Assembly (NCBI RefSeq): GCF_036227125.1
Contig: NZ_CP109435.1
Coordinates: forward strand, 1,116,001 to 1,180,000
Source: Streptomyces sp. NBC_01485
GTDB taxonomy: Bacteria > Actinomycetota > Actinomycetes > Streptomycetales > Streptomycetaceae
Length of the DNA stretch: 64,000 nucleotides
Direction of reading: 5' to 3'
Shown here: one piece after another, positions 44,732 to 52,234 of the stretch
Layout of the letters: every line of letters starts with the position of its first letter
How positions within the stretch are numbered: the stretch's first letter is position 1
Notes under the pieces: generated by a model
Databases searched by the model: none
Told to the model about the DNA's origin: nothing
Seen by the model: the letters and a program-made list of their open reading frames with translations, nothing else
Program-made: the position numbers and the translations under genes

Positions 44732-46072
44732 ATGAACCATAGCGACCAGCGCTTCCACGTCATCGTGCTGTCGAACTTCGCGAAGGGGTTCGACAAGTAC
44801 GCGTTCGCTTACGGCAAGGCGGGGATTCCCGAGAGTACCTATCCCGACCGGTTCCACCTGCTGACGCGTGCGGAGTTGGGAATCGGCATCGGCAAGGCGC
44901 GACGCCTGCTGGACCGTCTGGCCATTCCGGGTGACCGGCTGCTGGTGCTGGAAACCATGGTGGACCCCGACAAGTTGGTGCCCAACGTGTCGACCGGTCT
45001 CGGCATGGAACTGCACGAGGCTCGCATCCGGTTGTCAGCAGTCCACGAGCTCGACCAAGCGGGCGACGAGTTCACTCTGCGCCCGACAACCGTCGAGGAT
45101 GCGATGGCGTCCTCCCTGCACCTGCACGGTTCGGCACTGCGTCGCTACGCCGACACGCGACCGCGCTCGGTTTCGCTTCTGCCGGTCGCCTCCGCCTGCC
45201 AGGCCCGGTGTTCGTTCTGCTTCTCCTCGGCTTCGATCTCCAGCGACCAAGCGCCGGCACGGGTTCCGTGGGACGCGGTCGCCCAGTGGCTGGAGCGCGC
45301 CCGTGCGGCGGGTGCCGAGCGTGCGGTGATCACCGGGGGCGGGGAGCCCACGCTCATACCGTTCGAACAGCAGGTGCGACTGGTGTCCGCCTGCTCGGCG
45401 GCCTTTCCGAAGGTCGTCCTGATCACCAACGCGCACACCCTGGCGAAAGGCCGGCACGCTGATCGGGCCGACCGCCTCGCAGCCCTGAGCGCCGCGGGCC
45501 TGAGCGTGCTGGCGGTCTCCCGGCACCATCAGGACGACGCCGTCAACGAGCGGCTGATGATGCTGCGCACGCCGGTGAGCTCTGTCGTCGACACCTGGCG
45601 CGTGGAACGTGACCGCTGGCCGGGGCTGCGGATGAGGTTGATCTGCGTGCTCCAGCACGGCGGCGTCGCCGACGCGGCCGAGGTCGCCGACTACCTTTCG
45701 TGGGCCGCGGCTCTCGGTGTCGAGGAAGTCTGCTTCAAAGAGCTCTACGTATCCACCAGCACTGAGTCGCTCTACTTCGACCGCGCCGCCAACGTCTGGA
45801 GCCGAGAGCACCAGGTTTCGCTGTCCATCGTCACCGGGTTCGCCGAGCAGCACGGTTTCGAACTGGCGAGCCGCCTGCCCTGGGGCGCGCCGGTCTACCA
45901 CGGGAGTTGGGACGGGCGGCCGATGCGGATCGCCGCTTACACCGAGCCCAGCCTGCTCTGGGAACGCACCAGCGGGATCGCACGCAGCTGGAACGTCATG
46001 GCCGACGGACGCTGCTACGCCTCCCTGGAAGACCGGGCCAGCGAGATCGTGCCGGAAGGTGCGGCGGCATGA
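44732..46072 (+). CDS. radical SAM protein of unknown function
   Basis: A 446-residue protein. The 4Fe-4S motif is CQARCSFC (Cys156, Cys160, Cys163) followed by the SAM-binding GGGEPTL (about residue 203) and a TIM-barrel-like continuation. About 150 residues precede the motif (HVIVLSNFAKGFDKYAFAYG, GIGKARRLLDRLAIPGD), a long extension I do not recognise. There is no extra C-terminal Cys cluster of the SPASM type. ATG 44732 is chosen; 44717 is an alternative. ATGA overlap with the following PLP enzyme gene makes a fixed functional pair likely. Substrate unknown. Confidence 0.8.
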   Translation: MNHSDQRFHVIVLSNFAKGFDKYAFAYGKAGIPESTYPDRFHLLTRAELGIGIGKARRLLDRLAIPGDRLLVLETMVDPDKLVPNVSTGLGMELHEARIRLSAVHELDQAGDEFTLRPTTVEDAMASSLHLHGSALRRYADTRPRSVSLLPVASACQARCSFCFSSASISSDQAPARVPWDAVAQWLERARAAGAERAVITGGGEPTLIPFEQQVRLVSACSAAFPKVVLITNAHTLAKGRHADRADRLAALSAAGLSVLAVSRHHQDDAVNERLMMLRTPVSSVVDTWRVERDRWPGLRMRLICVLQHGGVADAAEVADYLSWAAALGVEEVCFKELYVSTSTESLYFDRAANVWSREHQVSLSIVTGFAEQHGFELASRLPWGAPVYHGSWDGRPMRIAAYTEPSLLWERTSGIARSWNVMADGRCYASLEDRASEIVPEGAAA

Positions 46073-47085
46073 GGTTCGAGGAGTTCCAGGAATTCCGGCA
46101 GCGGCAACTCAGTGCCTCCTCGTCGCTTCTGGACGCCGCCGAGACCAACATGTACCGGGCGCTTGCTCCGGTGCGACCGGAACCGCCGACCGACATGAGT
46201 ACGGTGCACCGGTGCGATCTCGCCCGTGCCTGGCTGCGGCGCTTCGAGCTGCTGGAAGAGTGGTCGGGCCACGCCATGGTCTGTCGAGGGGTCCGGCACG
46301 GGCTCGGTGTGGTGTTCGACTGGCTGCGCACTGTGCAGGCGCGGTTGTGGCTGCCCAGCGACGTGTACCCGGTGTACTTCGAGCTGGCCCGCGCCGCGGG
46401 CCTGGCGCCCGCGTCCTACCCGACGCTACCGGCGCCGGCCCTGCCGAGATCGCCGGCGGACGACCGGCCCGAATACCTGCTGCTCGCCAACCCCAGCAAG
46501 CCGCTCGGCCGTTACCTGTCCGATGCCGAGTGTGCCGCGGTGATTACGTGGTTGCGGGAATCACCACGCCGCCGCCTGCTGATCGACAGCGTCTACGACC
46601 TGGGAGCCCCGTTCGCTGCCGGCACCCGGCGATTGCTGGACACCGGTTGTGCGGTCCTGCTGCATTCGGTCACCAAGGGATGGCTGTGGCCACGCACGTT
46701 CGGAGTGGTCCTGCTGGGGCCGGCGCAAGCCGACTTGGCCGAAGCGTTCCGGGCGGATCCGCCGACGCCGGCTCAGCTGAGGCTCGCCGACCGCCTGCTG
46801 ACCGAGCACAGCGACGTGCCCCGGCAGGTCGTCGACGAACTGGCCGCACGGGCTGAGCGGTTGTTCGAACGGTTGCCGGACGAGGTACTCGGGGCGATTC
46901 CCACGGCGAGCCGAACGTGTCCCGGCAACTATTTCTTCCCGGTTGAAATCCCGGCGGAGACGCTCCAGCGTGAGTGCGGCGTGCTCGCCATGCCGGTCAG
47001 CGTGTTCGGGGAGAGCCGTTGGCCCGGCTCCATCCTGACCAGCCTTGCTGACGCTTTCGGCCCGACGCCGACGGTGGCGCGATGA
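46069..47085 (+). CDS. PLP-dependent aminotransferase-fold enzyme
   Basis: A 338-residue fold type I PLP enzyme. Marks are LLANPSKPLGRYLSD (about residue 141), the PLP-contacting IDSVYDLG (about 171) and the Schiff-base lysine Lys203 in HSVTKGWLWPRTFG. It is shorter than typical class I/II aminotransferases (about 400), mainly at both ends. It starts in ATGA overlap with the radical SAM gene and ends in ATGA overlap with a further, truncated frame. Transaminase, lyase or a carrier role are all possible. Confidence 0.8.
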   Translation: MRFEEFQEFRQRQLSASSSLLDAAETNMYRALAPVRPEPPTDMSTVHRCDLARAWLRRFELLEEWSGHAMVCRGVRHGLGVVFDWLRTVQARLWLPSDVYPVYFELARAAGLAPASYPTLPAPALPRSPADDRPEYLLLANPSKPLGRYLSDAECAAVITWLRESPRRRLLIDSVYDLGAPFAAGTRRLLDTGCAVLLHSVTKGWLWPRTFGVVLLGPAQADLAEAFRADPPTPAQLRLADRLLTEHSDVPRQVVDELAARAERLFERLPDEVLGAIPTASRTCPGNYFFPVEIPAETLQRECGVLAMPVSVFGESRWPGSILTSLADAFGPTPTVAR

Positions 47086-47183
47086 AGCCGCTGAAGGACC
47101 TGGCCGTATACGACGATGCGGACTTGTCTTGGGCCGGCCACCCTTGTACTTCGGATACAGGGACTCGAAGCCGTCGGCGTTGA
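47082..47183 (+). pseudogene. truncated third gene of the radical SAM operon
   Basis: ATG 47082 overlaps the PLP enzyme stop in ATGA. The frame reads MKPLKDLAVYDDADLSWAG and then runs into an antisense IS630-type transposase remnant, ending at a TGA about 33 codons in. It looks like the 5' end of a gene cut off by the transposon. The family cannot be told from 16 or so native residues. Confidence 0.5.
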
Positions 47184-47233
47184 AGTTGTGGATCACGTCC
47201 CGGACCCGGTCGTCGCGACTTCCGCACCAGCCC
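47125..47233 (-). mobile_element. IS630-family transposase remnant
   Basis: On the minus strand the sequence reads SRDDRVRDVIHNFNADGFE then SLYPKYKGGRPKT, which is the conserved N-terminal helix-turn-helix end of IS630-type transposases. Only about 36 residues remain and no terminal repeats are visible. Confidence 0.7.
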
Positions 47234-47497
47234 ACTCCCGCCCTACTGAACGAGCGGCCCCAACTGGAGGAGACCAGCGGCAACCCCCATGACCGAATCG
47301 CCGAGTTCGAGTCGTACAGATCGACGTCGACGACGTCGTGGTCTTGGCGGTCCACCACCCCCCTCCAAGGAGCAGGCTCCGATGCGGCGGCGCCGGCGGG
47401 GGCTAGAAATTGGCCAAACGTGGGCACGCGGCTGTCCTTATTGGACTGACTCTGCTAGTTTGACGCATTCACGTCATATCGGACGTAGGGGGAGCAG
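47234..47497. other. non-coding part of the island
   Basis: I see no further gene here. The last 40 bases before 47498 should carry the promoter and the GGGGGAG ribosome site of the secreted protein gene; ACGTCATATCGGACGT contains a short inverted repeat. Confidence 0.4.
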
Positions 47498-47862
47498 ATG
47501 GCATCTGTACGCATGTTGACCGCCGGCTTGGCGAGCGGCCTACTCGCACTAGCCGCCGTTGTGGTTCCAGCCAGCACAGCACAAGCCGCCCCGCTCGCTG
47601 ACTCCTGCACCCAGAACTGGACCACGAGAATCAGTGAAGGACACGCCAGCGGTCAGTGGTGCAACTACAACACCAAGGTCAAGGGCACCGTGACCGACGA
47701 CAGAGCCGACGGTCGCTGCCCGTTCGTCCGCGCCGGTCTGTCGGGCGGCGCGCACACCGACGGCCCATGGGTGGGTCCGAAGGGAGCTTAAAGTCCTTCA
47801 CGCTCACCGCCCCGTCCGGACAGTACATCTCCTCGTTGTCCGTGAAATGGGTCTACTGCTGA
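47498..47862 (+). pseudogene. small secreted protein with a frameshift
   Basis: ATG 47498 with GGGGGAG upstream opens a frame with a clear signal peptide (residues 1-31, AVVVPASTAQAAP) and a small Cys-containing domain (SCTQNWTTRISEGHASG, WCNYNTKVKGTV). It stops at TAA near 47790, but the adjacent frame continues protein-like sequence, KSFTLTAPSGQYISSLSVKW then VYC, to 47862. A one-base loss (or two-base gain) around 47770-47790 joins the two. It is either a pseudogene or a sequencing error. Confidence 0.6.
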
Positions 47863-48054
47863 CCGCCCGCGTGTCAAGGCCGGTCAGCGGATCCCGGCGG
47901 GCAGCGACGCCGTCGGAGCACCCGGGACGTCTTGGCCAAGGGTGGCCAGAGCGAGCGACACGGGCAGCTGCGGCGATGACGAGTGCGCGACGGCTGCCAC
48001 AAAGGCGCCGACGGCGGGCATGACGGATCTCCGTTCTTGCCTGTGCGGGCGGAT

Positions 48055-48109
48055 ATCAAGAGGGCGCACCCCAAGCTGTCCAGGCTGTGGTGGGGTACGC
48101 CCTCTTGAT
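48055..48109. terminator. long hairpin (19-bp arms)
   Basis: ATCAAGAGGGCGCACCCCA (48055-48073) pairs with TGGGGTACGCCCTCTTGAT (48091-48109), one mismatch, 17-nt loop. It could be a bidirectional terminator or the folded end of a mobile element. Confidence 0.55.
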
Positions 48110-48215
48110 GTGTGCTCTTGCATCGCTCGGATTGAACTTCGGCGATCGGCCAGACCGTTCAGGGCCGGTGCAGACGATGTCCGGGTCCCGGTCACCGGTC
48201 AGCGCACCCCACGGG

Positions 48216-48338
48216 TCAGTGACAGGCGCCGTACATGGGCGTGGCGTAGACGCTGAACCACGCAGTCGGCGGTTTCCACAGCAGCGGCTCGGTGTCCTGC
48301 CACTGGTCGGGCGCGAGCTCCCACTCCCCCGTGGCCAT
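48216..48338 (-). CDS. short hypothetical protein or C-terminal fragment
   Basis: A 40-residue frame on the minus strand (MATGEWELAPDQWQDTEPL then LWKPPTAWFSVYATPMYGAC and His). It is rich in Trp and Tyr and uses GC-ending codons, so it looks protein-like although very short. The frame is open upstream (RSVRTEAFDA), so it could be the end of a decayed larger gene. Confidence 0.35.
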   Translation of the reverse strand: MATGEWELAPDQWQDTEPLLWKPPTAWFSVYATPMYGACH

Positions 48339-48559
48339 CGCGTCGAACGCCTCCGTACGCACCGAGCGGTCGCCGGTCGGCCCAAGGCCGGCCCGGCCGC
48401 CAGGAGGGGAAGCAGAGCGGGAGTACCGCCCACCCTGCCGTCCCAGGTCGAGCCATCGCGACGGTCACCACCCGCATGGCCTACCGACTCGCGCCGCCGC
48501 GCCGACCGTCTCCTGACGTCGAAGCAACGGTTCCTTCAAAGGACCGGGAGGAGACGTCC

Positions 48560-48973
48560 ATGTCACGCCGTGCCCCCATCGCAGGCATAGCCGCCGCAAT
48601 CGTGTCGATCGCCCCACTGGCCGGGGTCGCCCACGCCCAGGACCTCGATTGCCGCGACTTCACCTTCCAGGAAGACGCCCAAGCTCTGTTCAACCAGGAC
48701 CCCACCGACCCCAACCGGCTCGATGAGGACCAAGGCCCGGACGACGGCATCGCCTGCGAAGTGCTGCCCCACCGCACTACCGCCAACGCCACCACCGGCG
48801 TGCCCAACCCTACGGTTGTCACACCGACCCGCGGTGTACAAGGCGGCCTCGGCGGCGCGTCCGCCTCTGGCGCGTCCAGCTGGGACATCGGCCTCGGCGT
48901 CGGCCTCGCCGCCGGGGCGCTGACCGCTGCCGGCTACACGCTGCTCCGCCGCCGAAACCGACCCACCATATGA
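48560..48973 (+). CDS. exported excalibur-domain protein with C-terminal anchor
   Basis: A 137-residue protein. The signal peptide (residues 1-26, ending GVAHAQ) is followed by an excalibur-type calcium-binding motif: LDCRDFTFQEDAQALFNQDP then LDEDQGPDDGIACE, with two Cys framing the Asp cluster. A Gly/Ser/Ala linker precedes a membrane helix (about 107-128) and a basic RRRNRP tail, so it is anchored at the cell surface. There is no LPxTG motif. It starts at ATG 48560 behind GGGAGGAG. It seems intact within the island. Confidence 0.8.
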   Translation: MSRRAPIAGIAAAIVSIAPLAGVAHAQDLDCRDFTFQEDAQALFNQDPTDPNRLDEDQGPDDGIACEVLPHRTTANATTGVPNPTVVTPTRGVQGGLGGASASGASSWDIGLGVGLAAGALTAAGYTLLRRRNRPTI

Positions 48974-49010
48974 CGAATAGCGGCGATTCGCCGGAGCCAG
49001 CGGGATGGTG

Positions 49011-49154
49011 CCCTTCCTCGGCTGCCCACCCCCGATCCGGATGACCATCTCCACCACGAACGCGATCGAGAGCTTGAGTTCCCGCTACTGGCGCTCGGTC
49101 AACGCCTGCGGGCGCTTCCCCAACGAGACGGCCGCTCTCAGGGGCGGTACGTGA
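49011..49154 (+). mobile_element. IS256-family transposase C-terminal remnant
   Basis: The frame reads IRMTISTTNAIESLSSRYWR then SVNACGRFPNETAALRGGT and TGA at 49152. TTNAIES and FPNE are the C-terminal signature of IS256/Mutator transposases. The catalytic part is absent. Confidence 0.75.
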
Positions 49155-49249
49155 GCTGATGTCGGTTTCGGTGCCGCCTGATCGTGTGGCTGTGGGAGCT
49201 CCTGGCCGGCCGACGGGTCTGTCCGTGTTGCAGTGGCAGGGTGCGCGAA

Positions 49250-49345
49250 CGCAGGCCCTACAAGAGCGACTTGTCCAACGAACGCTGGGCACTGATCGAG
49301 CCGGTGACCACTGGATGGAAGGCCAAGCCTCCCAAGTCAAGGCGC
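49250..49345 (+). mobile_element. IS5-family transposase N-terminal remnant
   Basis: The frame reads RRPYKSDLSNERWALIEPV then TTGWKAK, the usual N-terminus of IS5-type transposases. It decays soon after. No terminal repeats are visible. Confidence 0.65.
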
Positions 49346-49574
49346 GTCAGGCACGTCGTCCTGGCGTGGCCGGAAGGAGATCGGAGGCCGGCGCTCACCC
49401 CCGGCACGCACAGCAGTGCGGCAGGGGCTGGGCGCTTCGGCGGATACCTGCGCACCACCGCGCATGGCCTCAGGATGAACCGCCCCGGATATCGTGTCCG
49501 CTCTACGCGCTGACCACGCTGCCCTTGCCGTACGCGCCCTCTACTCCATGTACAGGGAACCTGGCCGGGTGTCG

Positions 49575-49600
49575 CACCGGCCACTCCTCCGGGGACGGCC
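49575..49600. repeat. right 26-bp direct repeat of the island
   Basis: Matches 43754-43779 at 25 of 26 positions. The reading frame of the SGNH gene is kept through this copy (TGHSSGD). Confidence 0.9.
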
Positions 49601-49738
49601 CGCCGGCGAAACGACCGGATCTGCTGCCGTACGAGGTCCGGCCCGACTCCGCGGGGTGATGTCCGCCCCTTTGGGGTGACGCCCGTCTCGTAGGTTCCGC
49701 CGAACAGGACTCTGGCGCCGGCCTGCACTAAGCGCCAG

Positions 49739-49744
49739 TAGAAT
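49739..49744 (+). promoter_or_regulatory. -10 box of purB (probable leaderless mRNA)
   Basis: TAGAAT ends eight bases before the GTG start of purB, and no ribosome site lies between. This fits transcription starting at or next to the start codon. A convincing -35 box is not visible. Confidence 0.5.
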
Positions 49745-49752
49745 CCGTACAC

Positions 49753-51195
49753 GTGACTTCTGCTCCCGCCAAGCCCCGCATCCCCAACGTCCTCGCCGGA
49801 CGCTACGCCTCCGCCGAGCTCGCCACGCTCTGGTCGCCCGAGCAGAAGGTGAAGCTGGAGCGTCAGCTCTGGCTCGCCGTGCTGAAGGCCCAGAAGGACC
49901 TCGGGATCGAGGTGCCGGAGTCGGCGATCGCCGACTACGAGCGTGTCCTGGACACCGTCGACCTGGCTTCCATCGCCGAGCGCGAGAAGGTCACGCGGCA
50001 CGACGTGAAGGCCCGGATCGAGGAGTTCAACGACCTCGCCGGGCACGAGCAGGTCCACAAGGGCATGACGTCCCGCGACCTGACGGAGAACGTCGAGCAG
50101 TTGCAGATCCGGCTCTCGCTGGAGCTCGTGCGCGACCGTACGGTGGCCGTGCTGGCGCGCCTGGGCAAGCTGGCCGGCGAGTACGGCGAGCTGGTCATGG
50201 CGGGCCGCTCGCACAACGTGGCCGCGCAGGCCACCACCCTGGGCAAACGGTTCGCGACCGCCGCCGACGAGCTGCTCGTGGCGTACGGCCGGGTCGAGGA
50301 GCTGCTCGGCCGCTACCCGTTGCGCGGCATCAAGGGCCCGGTCGGCACGGCGCAGGACATGCTGGACCTGCTGGGCGGCGATGCCGCGAAGCTGGCCGAG
50401 CTGGAGGACCGCATCGCCGGTCACCTGGGCTTCTCGCAGGCGTTCACGTCCGTCGGGCAGGTCTACCCGCGCTCGCTGGACTACGAGGTCGTGACGGCGC
50501 TGGTGCAGCTCGCGGCGGCCCCCTCCTCGCTGGCGAAGACGATCCGGCTGATGGCCGGGCACGAGCTGGTGACCGAGGGCTTCAAGCCGGGTCAGGTCGG
50601 CTCCTCGGCCATGCCACACAAGATGAACACCCGCTCCTGCGAGCGCGTCAACGGCCTGATGGTCATCCTGCGCGGCTACGCGTCGATGACCGGCGAGCTG
50701 GCGGGCGACCAGTGGAACGAGGGCGACGTGTCCTGCTCGGTGGTGCGCCGGGTCGCGCTGCCGGACGCGTTCTTCGCGCTGGACGGTCTGCTGGAGACGT
50801 TCCTGACGGTGCTCGACGAGTTCGGCGCGTTCCCGGCGGTCGTCGCCCGTGAGCTGGACCGCTACCTGCCGTTCCTCGCCACCACCAAGGTGCTGATGGG
50901 CGCGGTGCGCGCGGGAGTGGGCCGGGAGGTCGCGCACGAGGCGATCAAGGAGAACGCTGTCGCCAGTGCCCTGGCCATGCGTGAGCAGGGCGCCGAGCGC
51001 AACGAACTGCTCGACAAGCTGGCCGCCGACGAGCGCCTCCCGCTCGACCGGGCCCAGTTGGACGCGCTGATGGCCGACAAGCTGTCCTTCACGGGTGCCG
51101 CCTCCGCGCAGGTGGCCACGGTCGTCGGCCGGGTCGAGGAGATCGTGAAGCAGCGCCCGGAGGCGGCCGGCTACACCCCCGGAGCGATCCTCTGA
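49753..51195 (+). CDS. purB: adenylosuccinate lyase
   Basis: A 480-residue enzyme of the fumarase/aspartase superfamily acting twice in purine synthesis. The signature GSSAMPHKMN lies at about residue 292, with TSRDLTENVEQLQ (about 109) and GRSHNVAAQATT (about 155) as further active-site regions. GTG 49753 is the start, with no leader. The next gene begins within the stop region. This gene is the fixed chromosomal neighbour that marks the right flank of the island. Confidence 0.97.
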   Translation: MTSAPAKPRIPNVLAGRYASAELATLWSPEQKVKLERQLWLAVLKAQKDLGIEVPESAIADYERVLDTVDLASIAEREKVTRHDVKARIEEFNDLAGHEQVHKGMTSRDLTENVEQLQIRLSLELVRDRTVAVLARLGKLAGEYGELVMAGRSHNVAAQATTLGKRFATAADELLVAYGRVEELLGRYPLRGIKGPVGTAQDMLDLLGGDAAKLAELEDRIAGHLGFSQAFTSVGQVYPRSLDYEVVTALVQLAAAPSSLAKTIRLMAGHELVTEGFKPGQVGSSAMPHKMNTRSCERVNGLMVILRGYASMTGELAGDQWNEGDVSCSVVRRVALPDAFFALDGLLETFLTVLDEFGAFPAVVARELDRYLPFLATTKVLMGAVRAGVGREVAHEAIKENAVASALAMREQGAERNELLDKLAADERLPLDRAQLDALMADKLSFTGAASAQVATVVGRVEEIVKQRPEAAGYTPGAIL

Positions 51196-51743
51196 CGCGC
51201 TTCACCCAGGCGGAGCTGGAGGCCGCCCGCGACCGTCTCGTGCCGGACGTCGTCGCGGGCGGCCTCCGCGTGCTGTTCTGCGGCATCAACCCGGGCCTGA
51301 TGACGGCGGCGACCGGCCACCACTTCGCCCGCCCCGGCAACCGGTTCTGGCCGGTGCTGCACCTGTCCGGTTTCACGCCGAGGCTGATGAAGCCGGCGGA
51401 GCAGCGGGAACTGCTGTCCCACGGGCTCGGCATCACGAACGTGGTGGCCCGGGCGACCGCGCGGGCCGACGAGCTGAGCGCCGAGGAGTACCGGGAGGGC
51501 GGGCGGCTGCTGGCGGAGAAGGTGACGCTGCTGAAGCCCCGCTGGCTGGCCGTGGTGGGCGTGACCGCCTACCGGGCGGCCTTCGACGACCGCAAGGCCG
51601 CCGTGGGTCCGCAGGAGCGGGTCATCGGGGACACACGCGTGTGGGTGCTGCCCAATCCCAGTGGGCTGAACGCGCATTGGACGGCGGCGACGATGGCCGA
51701 GGAGTTCGCGCGGCTGCGGGTGGCGGCGGGCGACGAGAACTGA
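51192..51743 (+). CDS. mug: mismatch-specific uracil/thymine DNA glycosylase (Mug family)
   Basis: A 183-residue DNA repair enzyme. The active-site motif is FCGINPGLMTAATGHHFARPGNRFWP (in two parts, about residue 30), and the second motif LPNPSGLNAHW lies at about 155. The family N-terminus (LTRFTQAELEAARDRLVPDVV in two parts) begins at a CTG at 51192. That CTG has GGAG exactly seven bases upstream and overlaps the purB stop as CTGA. The first GTG is at 51240, without a usable site and inside conserved sequence. I therefore choose the CTG start. Confidence 0.85.
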   Translation: MTRFTQAELEAARDRLVPDVVAGGLRVLFCGINPGLMTAATGHHFARPGNRFWPVLHLSGFTPRLMKPAEQRELLSHGLGITNVVARATARADELSAEEYREGGRLLAEKVTLLKPRWLAVVGVTAYRAAFDDRKAAVGPQERVIGDTRVWVLPNPSGLNAHWTAATMAEEFARLRVAAGDEN

Positions 51744-51801
51744 CCGGCGATCGGGGCTGACCAGCGATGGGGGCTGACCGGCCGTCAGCGCGGGTCGGCG
51801 G

Positions 51802-52176
51802 TCAGGGCGGGTCGGTCTCCGTGACGACGAGGAGGAGCTGTATCTCGTCGTCCGGGTCGAGATCGGCCACGCCCAGGGCCACCCACCGGCCATGCTCCGC
51901 CGCCTGCCAGAGGTAGACGTCGGCCACCCGGAGGCTCAGTTCGGCCCAGGGCTCGGGTATCTCCTCGGTGCCGGTCCGCAGCCGGACCGTCTGCAGGCCG
52001 ACGTGGTGCGGCTCTCCCCATCGCTCCGTCAGCTTCCCGGCCAGCGCCTCCTTCTCCTCGTGGAACCGCTCAGCCTCGGCGAGGCGCACCGCCGCGTCCG
52101 CCACCGCGAGGCCGTGACTGGTCGCTAAGGCCGCCGTGCGGTGGCCGGCCTCGGCGAGGTAGCTGTCGATTTCCAT
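51802..52176 (-). CDS. hypothetical protein
   Basis: A 124-residue soluble protein (MEIDSYLAEAGHRTAALATS at the N-terminus). A helical first half (AEAERFHEEKEALAGKLTERWG) is followed by a beta-rich second half (RVADVYLWQAAEHGRWVALGV) and an acidic DPDDE. ATG 52176 is chosen; an upstream GTG at 52206 is possible. No known domain is recognised. It stands alone between mug and the ABC operon. Confidence 0.7.
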   Translation of the reverse strand: MEIDSYLAEAGHRTAALATSHGLAVADAAVRLAEAERFHEEKEALAGKLTERWGEPHHVGLQTVRLRTGTEEIPEPWAELSLRVADVYLWQAAEHGRWVALGVADLDPDDEIQLLLVVTETDPP

Positions 52177-52234
52177 GGCGTCCAGTAAACCCGCAGCCAC
52201 TGACAATTGGCGGGCCGTCAGTCCGCTCCCGGGC

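Larger units (their letters stand above)
43754..49600. mobile_element. 5.8-kb inserted island bounded by 26-bp direct repeats
   Basis: The stretch between the two repeats separates the 5' part of the SGNH gene from a sequence that reads like its displaced 3' end, next to purB. The content differs from the flanks: a DUF5958 gene, a radical SAM/PLP-enzyme pair, frameshifted and truncated genes, and remnants of IS630-, IS256- and IS5-type transposases. No integrase, phage or conjugation gene is visible, so the element is either a remnant or was moved in trans. Confidence 0.75.
49346..49752. other. island right edge and purB upstream region
   Basis: No intact gene. From 49575 the right repeat begins, followed to 49659 by a frame reading GHSSGDGPPAKRPDLLPYEV and RPDSAG, taken as the displaced SGNH C-terminus. 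The remainder up to 49752 should be the purB promoter. Confidence 0.55.

Noticed and set aside
44732..47085. RiPP biosynthetic cluster
   Set aside because: No precursor peptide, SPASM cluster, RRE domain, protease or exporter is visible beside the radical SAM gene.
43754..49600. Integrated conjugative element or prophage
   Set aside because: No integrase, replication, transfer or phage structural gene is present and no tRNA gene lies at either end; only an island or remnant can be supported.
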